Notes: generated by a model not told the origin, from the sequence alone. DNA of 64,000 nucleotides from an uncultured Selenomonadaceae bacterium (GCA_937902665.1 CALELM010000101.1:1-64000), one strand, 5' to 3'. Shown: positions 45,302-53,891, counted from the stretch's first letter. Made by a program: numbers and translations.

Positions 45302-45997
45302 TTACTCTTCGCGCGGATCAATCGTCTTGACAGCATCAGCGAAACGACCCTTTGTGCTCGTGTTGGACTTGATTGCCTCGTTTGCATCCTTGCCCTTGCG
45401 AACAGCTTCCATGACTTTGCCAAGCTGAACGACCTCATAACCAATGACACGGCCTTCCTTGTCAAGGCCGAGCTTCGTAACATAACCCTCAGCGAGTTCG
45501 AGATAACGAGGACCTTTCTTCAGCGTGCTGTAGAGCGTACCCGTCTGGCTGCGGAGTCCCTTGCCAAGATCGTCAAGGCCTGCACCGATTGGCAAGCCAT
45601 CATCAGAGAATGCCGTCTGGCTGCGGCCATAAGCAATCTGCAGGAAGAGCTCGCGCATTGCCGTATTGATAGCATCGCACACAAGGTCCGTGTTCAGTGC
45701 TTCCAAAACTGTAAGTCCTGGAAGGATCTCAGCTGCCATAGCTGCGGAATGAGTCATGCCGGAGCATCCGATCGTTTCAACAAGAGCCTCCTGAATAATG
45801 CCGTCCTTGACATTCAAGGTCAGCTTGCAGGCACCCTGCTGAGGAGCGCACCAGCCAATACCGTGCGTAAGACCGCTGATATCCTGCACATTCTTGGATT
45901 TTACCCACTTGCCTTCCTCTGGGATCGGAGCTGCGCCATGATGTACTTCCTGCGCTACGCATGCCATGTCTTCCACTTTTTGTGAATAAGCAATCAT
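45302..45997 (-). CDS. NifU/IscU-like iron-sulfur scaffold-type protein
   Basis: A 231-aa protein related to Fe-S assembly scaffolds. Possible cluster ligands are in GIGWCAPQQGACKL, VETIGCSGMTHSAAMA and TDLVCDAINTAM, a spacing resembling the three cysteines of IscU. The remaining C-terminal half (GYVTKLGLDKEGRVIGYEVV) is not found in IscU. It forms an operon with the GGGtGRT gene 47 bp downstream. The start at 45997 is preferred (AGAGG upstream). Confidence 0.8.
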   Translation of the reverse strand: MIAYSQKVEDMACVAQEVHHGAAPIPEEGKWVKSKNVQDISGLTHGIGWCAPQQGACKLTLNVKDGIIQEALVETIGCSGMTHSAAMAAEILPGLTVLEALNTDLVCDAINTAMRELFLQIAYGRSQTAFSDDGLPIGAGLDDLGKGLRSQTGTLYSTLKKGPRYLELAEGYVTKLGLDKEGRVIGYEVVQLGKVMEAVRKGKDANEAIKSNTSTKGRFADAVKTIDPREE

Positions 45998-46049
45998 TGT
46001 TCGTATTCCTCTCTTTTCTAAATTTATATAACTACTCAAGAGCCGCCCC

Positions 46050-46095
46050 ATGAAGCGGAAGTGCTAGCAAGGGGATATCCCCTCTTCTGCTTCAT
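46050..46095 (-). other. Long stem-loop between gpmI and the NifU-like gene
   Basis: ATGAAGCGGAAG pairs with CTTCTGCTTCAT over 12 bp, and a second GGGGATATCCCC hairpin sits inside. There is no U-tract in either direction, so it is more likely a structured leader of the NifU-like mRNA or a processing site than a terminator. Confidence 0.55.
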
Positions 46096-46138
46096 AAAGA
46101 AAGCTCCCATCCTGCACCTGTAAAGGGTACCTCTCTAA

Positions 46139-47686
46139 TCAAAATTCAACGAGATTCTTTCCCGTCATTTCCTTTGGAATCTCCACACCCGCAAGAGTCA
46201 AGAGGGTTGGAGCGATATCGCAAAGAGCCCCGTCGCCGACAGACTTCACGCGATCGGAAACAACGATGAACGGAACTGGATTTGTTGTATGCTTCGTAAA
46301 CGGCTGATTGTTTTCATAATCCATCATCTTGTCTGCATTTCCGTGATCTGCCGTAATGCAAACCTCGCCGCCCATCTCACGAATTGCTTCCACGCAGCGT
46401 CCAACGCAGGTATCCACCGTTTCTACCGCCTTGATGACGGCAGGGAATACCCCCGTATGCCCTACCATGTCACAGTTTGCATAATTCAAAATGATGAAAT
46501 CGAACTTACCTGACTTGATTGCCTCAACGACCTTGTCCGTAACCTCGACAGCACTCATCTCTGGCTGCAAGTCGTAAGTAGCAACCTTTGGCGAGTTAAC
46601 AAGGATACGCTCCTCACCCTCGTAGGATGTCTCGACACCGCCGTTGAAGAAGAACGTAACATGTGCATACTTCTCTGTCTCGGCAATGCGAAGCTGCGTC
46701 ATTCCCTGATTTTGGATAACTTCGCCAAGCGTGTTGTCTATGGACTCCGGAGGGAATGCAACCTCTACGTTCATGCCGTCCTCATACTGGGAGAACGTAG
46801 CAAACGGTATTTTGAGGTTCTCGTCACGCTCGAAGCCGTCAAAGACCTCATCCGTAAAGGCATGCGTCATCTGGCGGGCACGGTCTGGACGGAAGTTGAA
46901 GAAGATAGCGCCATCACCATTCTTCATGCCTTCATATCCCTTGACCACGAAAGGAATCACGAACTCATCCGTAACACCCTCTGGCTTTTCCGTCGTATCT
47001 GCATAACTCGCAAGAAGGCCTTCCACTGCCGAGTCCGCACTGACACCCTCCGCATGAGCCAACGCCTCATAGGCCTTTACCTCACGCTCCCAGCGCTTGT
47101 CGCGATCCATTGCATAATAACGGCCGCTGACCGTAGCAATCTTGCCAACGCCAATCTCCTTGCATTTCGCTTCAAGCTCTTCGAGATATGCCTGCGCACT
47201 CTTTGGCGGAACGTCACGGCCATCGAGGAATGCATGAACGTAAACCTCTGCAATGCCATTTCTCTTTGCCAGCTCCAAAAGAGCATAGAGATGGTCGCAA
47301 TGGCTATGCACACCGCCCGGCGAAACAAGCCCCATCAGATGAAGCGCGCCGTTTGCTGCCTTGATACCGTTCACGATAGAAAGAAACGCTTCATTCTTGA
47401 AGAAGTCCCCGTTCCTGATATCGCGCGTTATGCGGGTAAGCTGCTGATAAATGATGCGGCCGGCACCGATATTCGTATGTCCGACCTCGGAATTCCCCAT
47501 CTGCCCATCTGGCAATCCGACATACTCACCGGATGCCTGCAGCTGGCTGTTTTTGTAGTCCTTGAAAAGACCATCGAGAACCGGAGTCTTAGCAAGCTGA
47601 ACAGCATTGTTCTTATCTGCGGGATCGCCGATTCCGCAACCGTCCATGATGATAAGAGCTACCGGCGCATTCTTGAGTTTTGCCAT
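46139..47686 (-). CDS. gpmI: 2,3-bisphosphoglycerate-independent phosphoglycerate mutase
   Basis: A 515-aa, Mn-dependent alkaline-phosphatase-superfamily enzyme interconverting 3- and 2-phosphoglycerate. It has ALIIMDGCGIGD, GQMGNSEVGHTNIGAGR with the catalytic serine, AFLDGRDVPPKSA, FFNFRPDRARQ, LNYANCDMVGHTG and CITADHGNADKM. ATG at 47686 follows GGAG by 8 nt; an upstream in-frame start has no RBS. It is the last gene of the gap-pgk-tpiA-gpmI operon. Confidence 0.97.
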   Translation of the reverse strand: MAKLKNAPVALIIMDGCGIGDPADKNNAVQLAKTPVLDGLFKDYKNSQLQASGEYVGLPDGQMGNSEVGHTNIGAGRIIYQQLTRITRDIRNGDFFKNEAFLSIVNGIKAANGALHLMGLVSPGGVHSHCDHLYALLELAKRNGIAEVYVHAFLDGRDVPPKSAQAYLEELEAKCKEIGVGKIATVSGRYYAMDRDKRWEREVKAYEALAHAEGVSADSAVEGLLASYADTTEKPEGVTDEFVIPFVVKGYEGMKNGDGAIFFNFRPDRARQMTHAFTDEVFDGFERDENLKIPFATFSQYEDGMNVEVAFPPESIDNTLGEVIQNQGMTQLRIAETEKYAHVTFFFNGGVETSYEGEERILVNSPKVATYDLQPEMSAVEVTDKVVEAIKSGKFDFIILNYANCDMVGHTGVFPAVIKAVETVDTCVGRCVEAIREMGGEVCITADHGNADKMMDYENNQPFTKHTTNPVPFIVVSDRVKSVGDGALCDIAPTLLTLAGVEIPKEMTGKNLVEF

Positions 47687-47709
47687 ATGTCTACTCCTAA
47701 CTGAATGAC

Positions 47710-47728
47710 AGGGGAGCAAGGCTCCCCT
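47710..47728 (-). other. Intercistronic hairpin between tpiA and gpmI
   Basis: AGGGGAGC and GCTCCCCT form a perfect 8-bp stem with a 3-nt loop. No U-tract follows. Probably an mRNA stability or processing element. Confidence 0.55.
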
Positions 47729-47748
47729 AGGGAATCATCTGCGAAAAA

Positions 47749-48501
47749 TCAAAAATTGACGATTGCGCTGAAATCCTTTGCCTTCAAGGACGCACCGCCA
47801 ACAAGAGCACCATCCACGTTCGGCTGCTTCATGAGATCCTTGATCGTAGCAGGCTTTACGCTGCCGCCATACTGGATACGGATAGCATCTGCTGCTTCCT
47901 GATTGAATTTCTTTGCGACTGCCTCACGGATTGCCTTGCAGACCTCCTCAGCCTGCTCAAAGGTAGCCGTCTTACCCGTCCCGATTGCCCAAATCGGCTC
48001 GTAAGCAATAACCAGCTGAGCAACCTCCTCTGCCTGGAAGCCCTCCAAAGCAGCGTTGATCTGCCCAACAACATGGTCAATATACTTGCCGGCCTCACGA
48101 ACCTCAAGGGACTCTCCGCAGCAAATGATCGGCGTGATGCCTGCAGCAAAAGCTGCCTTGGCACGCTTGTTTACGCCCTCATCCGTTTCGCCAAAATAAT
48201 CACGTCTTTCGGAATGCCCAAGCACGCAATACGTTACACCGATCTCGTTGAGCATATCCGTGGAAATCTCGCCGGTATAAGCACCGCTCTTTTCCCAATG
48301 AACGTTCTGTGCGCCAACCTTGATATTCGTCCCGCATGCAGCATCTGCAATCGCAGCCAATGCCGTAGCAGTCGGGCAAACAACAATCTCAACCTCGTTG
48401 TTGTCCTTGACCAGCGGAGCAAGCCCACGAACGAGGTTCTTGCCTGCCGCAATCGTATTGTTCATTTTCCAGTTGCCTGCAATAATTGGTTTTCTTGCCA
48501 T
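47749..48501 (-). CDS. tpiA: Triosephosphate isomerase
   Basis: A 250-aa TIM barrel: PIIAGNWKMNN with the catalytic lysine, VGAQNVHWEKSGAYTGE, YCVLGHSERR with the histidine, VIAYEPIWAIGTGKTA with the catalytic glutamate, and IQYGGSVKP. The second ATG (48501) has AGGAGG at 8 nt and gives the usual N-terminus. It is third in the glycolytic operon. Confidence 0.97.
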   Translation of the reverse strand: MARKPIIAGNWKMNNTIAAGKNLVRGLAPLVKDNNEVEIVVCPTATALAAIADAACGTNIKVGAQNVHWEKSGAYTGEISTDMLNEIGVTYCVLGHSERRDYFGETDEGVNKRAKAAFAAGITPIICCGESLEVREAGKYIDHVVGQINAALEGFQAEEVAQLVIAYEPIWAIGTGKTATFEQAEEVCKAIREAVAKKFNQEAADAIRIQYGGSVKPATIKDLMKQPNVDGALVGGASLKAKDFSAIVNF

Positions 48502-48587
48502 TCCCATTTCCTCCTATAGCTCTATCGCACTATTTCCCGCAAAACGAAGCAACGAGAGCCACTCGCCGCTCCGCCCTGCACATCATC

Positions 48588-49799
48588 TTATTTGTCCGCA
48601 ATCGCAGCAATGCCCGGCATTTCCTTGCCTTCCAAGAACTCAAGCGTTGCGCCGCCGCCCGTGGATACATGGGAAATCTTTTCCGTCAAGCCAGTCTTCT
48701 TGAGAGCTGCAACGGAATCACCGCCACCAACAATGGAAACTGCACCGTTTTCCGTAGCTTCGGCAACAGCCTTTGCAACAGCCAGCGTGCCGCTTGCAAA
48801 ATCATCAAACTCGAACACGCCCATAGGACCATTCCAAACAACAGTCTTAGCGCCTTCAAGAGCCTTCACATACTCCTTGGAGGTCTCATCGCCGGAATCC
48901 AGTGCCTCCCAGCCATCTTCCACCTGATCAACCGGAACAATCTTCGTCTGCCCTTCCGTTGCATATTTCGGATCTGCAGGGAACATGTTGGAAACCTTGA
49001 CATCGAGCGGAAGGATTACCTTTACGCCCTTCTCCTCAGCCTTCTTCAAAAGGTCACGGGCAAGGTCATACTTGTCAGGCTCGCACAAGGAATTGCCGAT
49101 AGGAAGTCCCTTCGCTGCATCAAAGGTATGTGCCATACCGCCGCCGATAATGATCGTGTCAACCTTCTCGATCAAGTTGGAAATAACGCCGATCTTGTCG
49201 GAAACCTTTGCACCGCCGAGAATTGCAACAAACGGACGCTGCGGATTCTCAAGAGCCTTTCCGATATAGTCAATTTCCTTCTCCATGAGGAAGCCTGCCA
49301 CAGTCTCAAGATACTTTGGAACTCCTGCATTGGAAGCATGCCCGCGATGAGCAACACCGAATGCATCGTCCACGGCAACATCAGCCAAAGCAGCAAGCTG
49401 TTTTGCAAACTCCGGATCGTTCTTCTTCTCTGCTTTGTGATAGCGAAGATTCTCAAGGAGAAGCACTTCACCAGCCTGCAAGTCAGCCGCAGCCTTCTCT
49501 GCCTCAGGTCCTACGCAATCCGGTGCCCACTTGACTTCCTTCTTCAAAAGCTCTGCAAGGCGTGCCTGAATCGGCTTCGTGGAGAACTGCGGCTCACGAG
49601 CTTCTGTCGGGCGACCGAGATGGCATGCGAGAATCACCGCAGCGCCATTTTCCAAAAGATAGTTAATCGTAGGCAGCGCACGAACGATACGCGTGTCATT
49701 GGTGATGTTCTGGTTCTCGTCCATTGGCACATTGAAGTCCACGCGGACAAACACCTTTTTGCCTTTTACGTCAATATCCTTCAGGCTTTTCTTATTCAT
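48588..49799 (-). CDS. pgk: Phosphoglycerate kinase
   Basis: A 403-aa two-domain enzyme producing ATP from 1,3-bisphosphoglycerate. It has KVFVRVDFNVPMDENQ, AVILACHLGRPTEA, VDDAFGVAHRGHAS, FVAILGGAKVSDKIGVI, NGPMGVFEFDDF and IVGGGDSVAALKK. GGAGG lies 8 nt before the ATG at 49799; the earlier in-frame ATG overlaps the RBS. A hairpin separates it from gap. Confidence 0.97.
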   Translation of the reverse strand: MNKKSLKDIDVKGKKVFVRVDFNVPMDENQNITNDTRIVRALPTINYLLENGAAVILACHLGRPTEAREPQFSTKPIQARLAELLKKEVKWAPDCVGPEAEKAAADLQAGEVLLLENLRYHKAEKKNDPEFAKQLAALADVAVDDAFGVAHRGHASNAGVPKYLETVAGFLMEKEIDYIGKALENPQRPFVAILGGAKVSDKIGVISNLIEKVDTIIIGGGMAHTFDAAKGLPIGNSLCEPDKYDLARDLLKKAEEKGVKVILPLDVKVSNMFPADPKYATEGQTKIVPVDQVEDGWEALDSGDETSKEYVKALEGAKTVVWNGPMGVFEFDDFASGTLAVAKAVAEATENGAVSIVGGGDSVAALKKTGLTEKISHVSTGGGATLEFLEGKEMPGIAAIADK

Positions 49800-49835
49800 T
49801 TTCTCAACCTCCATTTTATCTAGTGCAACAAAACA

Positions 49836-49864
49836 AGGCCCGGCCCAAACGAAAGGCCGGACCT
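49836..49864 (-). terminator. Hairpin between gap and pgk, possible partial terminator
   Basis: A 10-bp stem, AGGTCCGGCC against GGCCGGGCCT, with a 9-nt loop on the minus strand, then TGTTTTGTTG. The weak U-tract would allow read-through to pgk while leaving extra gap message. Confidence 0.55.
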
Positions 49865-49896
49865 CAAGAGATCGTTACTCAATATGCTGTTATCAA

Positions 49897-50910
49897 TTAC
49901 TTGAGTTCAGCGAAGTACTTGATCGTGCGAACCATCTGGCTCGTGTAGCTGTTCTCGTTATCGTACCAGGAAACAACCTGTACCTGCGTCTGGCCGTTGC
50001 CGATCGGGCTAACCATCGTCTGCGTTGCATCGAAGAGGGAGCCATAACGCATGCCAACGATATCGCTGGAAACGATTTCGTCCGTGTTGTAGCCGAAGGA
50101 CTCCGTAGCCTGAGCCTTCATAGCTGCATTAACCTCATCCACAGTAACTTCCTTGTCAACAACAGCAAAGAGAAGCGTCGTGGAACCCGTCGGAGTCGGG
50201 ACGCGCTGAGCAGCACCGATGAGCTTGCCCTTCAGTTCAGGAATAACAAGGCCGATTGCCTTTGCTGCGCCCGTGGAGTTCGGAACGATGTTGCAAGCTG
50301 CTGCACGGCTGCGGCGGAGGTCACCCTTGCGCTGCGGGCCATCAAGCGTCATCTGGTCGCCAGTATAAGCGTGAATCGTAGCCATGATACCGCTCTTGAT
50401 TGGAGCGAGATCATTCAGTGCCTTAGCCATCGGAGCAAGGCAGTTCGTCGTGCAGGAAGCAGCGGAAATCACCTTGTCATCCGTAGTAAGTGTCTTGTGG
50501 TTAACATTGTACACAATCGTCGGGAGGTCATTGCCAGCCGGTGCGGAAATAACGACCTTCTTTGCACCTGCCTCAAGATGAGCCGAAGCCTTTTCCTTGG
50601 AAGTATAGAAGCCCGTGCACTCGAGAACAACATCTACATCATGCTTGCCCCAAGGAATCTCCTGAGCCTTCGCGCATGCATAAATCTTGATTTCCTTGCC
50701 ATTTACCGTGATGGAATCCTCGCCAGCTTCAACCTTGTCTGCATACTTGTACTTGCCCTGGGAAGAATCATACTTGAGAAGATGAGCGAGCATCTTCGGG
50801 CTCGTGAGGTCGTTGATTGCAACAACTTCATAACCCTCTGCATCAAACATCTGACGGAATGCAAGACGACCGATACGACCAAAACCATTGATCGCTACTT
50901 TTACTGCCAT
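49897..50910 (-). CDS. gap: Glyceraldehyde-3-phosphate dehydrogenase, type I
   Basis: A 337-aa NAD-dependent enzyme. It shows VAINGFGRIGRLAFR for NAD binding, SAASCTTNCLAPMAK with the catalytic cysteine, the HAYTGDQMTLDGPQ histidine region, RRSRAAACNIVPNSTGAAKA and SWYDNENSYTSQM. It is the first gene of the operon behind a strong promoter and a leader of about 140 nt; no cggR-type regulator gene precedes it. AGGGGG lies 9 nt before ATG. Confidence 0.97.
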   Translation of the reverse strand: MAVKVAINGFGRIGRLAFRQMFDAEGYEVVAINDLTSPKMLAHLLKYDSSQGKYKYADKVEAGEDSITVNGKEIKIYACAKAQEIPWGKHDVDVVLECTGFYTSKEKASAHLEAGAKKVVISAPAGNDLPTIVYNVNHKTLTTDDKVISAASCTTNCLAPMAKALNDLAPIKSGIMATIHAYTGDQMTLDGPQRKGDLRRSRAAACNIVPNSTGAAKAIGLVIPELKGKLIGAAQRVPTPTGSTTLLFAVVDKEVTVDEVNAAMKAQATESFGYNTDEIVSSDIVGMRYGSLFDATQTMVSPIGNGQTQVQVVSWYDNENSYTSQMVRTIKYFAELK

Positions 50911-51053
50911 TGAAAAATACCCCCTAAAATTTTGTGAAGTTTTCCGAAGGTTTTCCCTCCGAATCCTATTTCAAGTCAAGCTTCAAAAGCATCACTGCTT
51001 GGCTGAAAACACCTTTTTACACCGTCTCACTAGACTGAGTTTTCACATTCTTA

Positions 51054-51083
51054 ATATTACAACAACTCTGATAGTATTGTCAA
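51054..51083 (-). promoter_or_regulatory. Strong promoter of the gap-pgk-tpiA-gpmI operon
   Basis: Minus strand TTGACA and TAATAT with an 18-bp spacer, about 145 bp before the gap start. The leader has short inverted repeats (CTCA/TGAG) but no recognised riboswitch. A GCGGC/GCCGC hairpin lies between this promoter and scfB. Confidence 0.75.
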
Positions 51084-51182
51084 TAAATTTATCAAAAAAT
51101 TCAAAATGCAGAAGCTTTTTCAAAAGCCGCGATCCTCCGGCACACAGGAAAGGGGACAGCGGCCGTTTTTCCTGCCGCTTCC

Positions 51183-52571
51183 TCACTTGTCTGCTGTACC
51201 TTCTTCCACCTGCTCTATTTTCTCTGCAGCAAGGAGCGCCTGCACCAAAATAGCGCATTCCAGACGCTTTTTCTGGATTTCGCAGCCAATCTCATAAGGC
51301 TTGCGGATATCTCCGTGGAAAAGGTCTGCATTCGCATGGCAGCCGCCGCTGCAAAAGAATCTTGCCCAGCAGTCCTTGCACTTCTCCTTGTTCAGCACAT
51401 GCGATTCCCTGAAATACTGCGGCAGTTCCTTGTTCTGTACCCCCTCAAACACGTTGCCCAGCCGATAGCCTTCCCTGCCGACAAACTGATGGCACGGGTA
51501 AAGGTCACCATTTTCCGCCACGGCATAATACTCATGGCCGGCACCGCACCCTGCCAAACGCTTTGCCACGCATGGCCCGTTGGACAAGTCCATGTTGAAA
51601 TGGAAAAAGAAAAAGCCCCTGCCTTCCCGATGCCGCTTCATGTACGCTTCCGTCAAACGGTCGTATTCCTCGTAAATGCGGGGCAGATCTGCCTCCGTAA
51701 AGCCAAGCGGATGATCCTTCAGCACTACAGGCTCCACAGAAAGCACGTCAAAGCCTGCATCATGCATCGAAAGCACGTCCTCCGTGAAATCAAGGTTCTC
51801 CTTCGTGTAGGTACCGCGCATGTAGTAGTTTTTCCCCTCGCGCGAATCCACAGCCTTCTTGAAGTTCTTGATAATGCGGCCATACGTCCCATTTCCTCCT
51901 GCATCAGGACGCATACGGTCATGAACCTCCTTGCGCCCATCTACAGAAAGGACCAACGAGATATTATTGTCATTCAGCCACGCAATATTTTCGTCATTCA
52001 GCAAAAGCCCATTGGTCGTAAGTGTCAGCTTGAACACCTTGCCCGTTTCCTTTTCCCTTTGGCGCACATACTCCGTCACAGCCTTGACCGTTTTCATGTT
52101 CATCAGCGGTTCCCCGCCAAAGAAATCGATCTCGCAATGCTTGCGGGGCCCGCAATGCGCAATGATATAATCAACAGCCGCTTTTCCAACCTCAGGACTC
52201 ATAACAGCACGCTCTCCGCCATAGCTGCCCCCGTCCCCAAAGCAATACTTGCACCTCATGTTGCAATCCTGCGCTACCATCAGGCAAAGCGACTTTACCA
52301 GCCCTGTTTGCTTGAATGTTGGCGGAACGTCGATATCCGGAGCGAAAAGACCGCCCTCTTTCATCAGCTCATGAAGCTCCTCCAATGCCTCGCGAAGCTC
52401 CTCCTCCGAATAGACCCCTGACAGCTTTTCCACCACAGCATCATCATTGCCGCCATCAAAGATATCCATCATGTCATAAATCATCTTGTCAATAACATGC
52501 ACTGCACCGCTGTTGACATCCAGCAAGATATAACTCCCGTTCTGCTCAAACTTATGGATATTGGCTTTCAT
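51183..52571 (-). CDS. scfB: SCIFF peptide maturase, radical SAM/SPASM protein
   Basis: A 462-aa enzyme that forms thioether crosslinks in the SCIFF precursor. The N-terminal region is a RiPP-recognition-like domain (HVIDKMIYDMMDIF). The radical SAM cluster motif is C103-x3-C107-x2-C110 in AQDCNMRCKYCFG. GGEPLM follows. The C-terminal SPASM region carries a cysteine-rich stretch around CKDCWARFFCSGGCHAN for auxiliary clusters. Direct adjacency to the 46-residue six-cysteine peptide settles the assignment. AGGAG precedes ATG. Confidence 0.95.
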   Translation of the reverse strand: MKANIHKFEQNGSYILLDVNSGAVHVIDKMIYDMMDIFDGGNDDAVVEKLSGVYSEEELREALEELHELMKEGGLFAPDIDVPPTFKQTGLVKSLCLMVAQDCNMRCKYCFGDGGSYGGERAVMSPEVGKAAVDYIIAHCGPRKHCEIDFFGGEPLMNMKTVKAVTEYVRQREKETGKVFKLTLTTNGLLLNDENIAWLNDNNISLVLSVDGRKEVHDRMRPDAGGNGTYGRIIKNFKKAVDSREGKNYYMRGTYTKENLDFTEDVLSMHDAGFDVLSVEPVVLKDHPLGFTEADLPRIYEEYDRLTEAYMKRHREGRGFFFFHFNMDLSNGPCVAKRLAGCGAGHEYYAVAENGDLYPCHQFVGREGYRLGNVFEGVQNKELPQYFRESHVLNKEKCKDCWARFFCSGGCHANADLFHGDIRKPYEIGCEIQKKRLECAILVQALLAAEKIEQVEEGTADK

Positions 52572-52614
52572 TCACCCATGCTCCTTCCTATACGGACAAA
52601 CTCTATGTGAACAT

Positions 52615-52643
52615 GAAAAAAGCCCTCCCGCAAAAGGGAAGGC
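52615..52643 (-). terminator. Terminator between scfA and scfB
   Basis: GCCTTCCC pairs with GGGAGGGC (one wobble) and is followed by six T on the minus strand, 10 bp after the scfA stop. scfB must depend on read-through, so the peptide is probably made in excess over its maturase. Confidence 0.8.
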
Positions 52644-52652
52644 CCTTCTCAA

Positions 52653-52793
52653 TTACTTCTCGCAAACCTGATTGCCGACCGTGCAGCTCGTCTTGCAAGC
52701 GGACTGGCACGATGCCTGGCACTCACCGCAGCCACCCTTCTTGACCGTGCTCTGCATGGAAGGCTTGTTTACCGTAACGATATGCTTCTTCAT
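52653..52793 (-). CDS. scfA: SCIFF (six cysteines in forty-five residues) RiPP precursor
   Basis: A 46-aa peptide beginning MKKHIVTVNKPSMQ and ending GNQVCEK. Its six cysteines (C22, 25, 29, 33, 37, 44) in a Gly/Ala/Ser-rich C-terminal half are the hallmark of the SCIFF family, conserved across Clostridia-like Firmicutes. The short basic N-terminus acts as leader. ScfB next door introduces thioether bonds. The biological role of the mature peptide is unknown. GAGGAGG stands 8 nt before ATG, and a good promoter lies 33 bp upstream. Confidence 0.96.
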   Translation of the reverse strand: MKKHIVTVNKPSMQSTVKKGGCGECQASCQSACKTSCTVGNQVCEK

Positions 52794-52825
52794 CTCAAAA
52801 CCTCCTCATCTAAACATACACTGAT

Positions 52826-52854
52826 ATTTTACCATCTTTCCGCACTTCCTGCAA
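52826..52854 (-). promoter_or_regulatory. Predicted promoter of scfA-scfB
   Basis: TTGCAG and TAAAAT with a 17-bp spacer on the minus strand, 33 bp before scfA. Confidence 0.65.
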
Positions 52855-52931
52855 GGATACGATTGCAAAGACAATGCAGACCTTCACCTGTTATCTATCA
52901 GTGGATGCGGATGTCTCCTTATTTGCAAGCT

Positions 52932-53702
52932 TTATGCCAACTCCATTTTCCCCTGCTGAAATGCGGCGATCCTCAATCCACAGGCTTCTGCCATATCCCT
53001 TGCCACAGCATAGTGCGCTCCAACTGCCTCCACGCTATGCGCATCTGAGCCGATCGTCACGAAGCGTCCGCCCAGCTCATGATAACGTTTGTAAATATCC
53101 AAAAGCGCCTCCTGCGCAGATTTTTTCCCCAAGCGTCTGGTATTCAGCTCCATCACGGTATCCGTCTCTATGGCTGCCCGCAGAACGGCATCTATTTCCT
53201 CGTGGAACTCATCATACCTAGGTTCCGGATCTTCAAATGTCGCATATCTTGCAATATAATCAATATGCCCAAGCACATGAATGTATCCATGCAGGCGAAG
53301 ATTCTGCTCCATCGCCACAAAATACGCATGGTAATATTCCTTTTTTTTCCTGCCTTCATAGACATCAGGATAATAAATATCCGCTCCGTCCAGCAGGTGA
53401 ATCGAGCCTATCACAAAATCAAACGGCGCGCGTCCCATAAATGCCAAATTCTGTTCCTTCGCATCAAGCGTAAGCCCCAGCTCAACACCAAGGCGAAGGC
53501 AGTCACCCCGAAGAGGTTCATACATTTTCCAATAATCTTCAGCAGAAAATGCCATCTCCCCCTTTTCTGTCATAAGTCCGGCATCAAAATGCTCCGTAAA
53601 AACCAATCCCAGCCCCAAGCGTTCCGCCTGCTTCAATGCATCCTGCGCCTTCATCTGTGAGTCCGTCGAAAACTCCGTATGAATATGACTGTCAAAAAAC
53701 AT
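52932..53702 (-). CDS. PHP-domain phosphatase (histidinol-phosphatase type)
   Basis: A 256-aa PHP-family metal-dependent phosphoesterase. It has FFDSHIHTEFSTDSQ with the first metal ligands, FTEHFDAG, FVIGSIHLLDG, LGHIDYIARYA and TIGSDAHSVEAVG. This matches the HisK-type histidinol-phosphatase, though the same fold covers other small phosphate esters, and no his genes are near. ATG at 53702 follows GGGGAGG by 8 nt; a longer in-frame extension has no RBS. It ends just upstream of the scfA promoter. Confidence 0.8.
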   Translation of the reverse strand: MFFDSHIHTEFSTDSQMKAQDALKQAERLGLGLVFTEHFDAGLMTEKGEMAFSAEDYWKMYEPLRGDCLRLGVELGLTLDAKEQNLAFMGRAPFDFVIGSIHLLDGADIYYPDVYEGRKKKEYYHAYFVAMEQNLRLHGYIHVLGHIDYIARYATFEDPEPRYDEFHEEIDAVLRAAIETDTVMELNTRRLGKKSAQEALLDIYKRYHELGGRFVTIGSDAHSVEAVGAHYAVARDMAEACGLRIAAFQQGKMELA

Positions 53703-53804
53703 CGTTCCTTCCTCCCCTTTTCCTGAAACTTCTAACATTGTACTATGCCATGCTTCGCCCGTAAACAGATTTTCCCAAATGCTCACACTCTATCCGTTTT
53801 TTTG

Positions 53805-53833
53805 TTGAAGTTCTTCACATTTTCTTGTATACT
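53805..53833 (+). promoter_or_regulatory. Predicted promoter of the diguanylate cyclase gene
   Basis: TTGAAG and TATACT with exactly 17 bp between them, 58 bp before ATG. Confidence 0.65.
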
Positions 53834-53846
53834 AAATTGTGAAGAA
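53811..53846 (+). promoter_or_regulatory. 9-bp inverted repeat overlapping the diguanylate cyclase promoter
   Basis: TTCTTCACA and TGTGAAGAA form a perfect dyad with an 18-nt centre that encloses the -10 box. The placement suits a repressor operator. Confidence 0.55.
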
Positions 53847-53891
53847 GTTAAACGAAAATATTTTGAACATCTATAGAAGAAGGACTATCTT

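Noticed and set aside
44349..50913. Long plus-strand open frames opposite the GGGtGRT, gpmI, pgk and gap genes
   Set aside because: Same reason: the minus-strand products are unmistakable conserved enzymes, and the antisense products show no recognisable domains.
50911..51050. Riboswitch in the gap leader
   Set aside because: The leader is long and has small inverted repeats but no recognised riboswitch core.
51120..51180. Terminator after scfB
   Set aside because: The GCGGC/GCCGC hairpin is short and lacks a U-tract; not strong enough to list.
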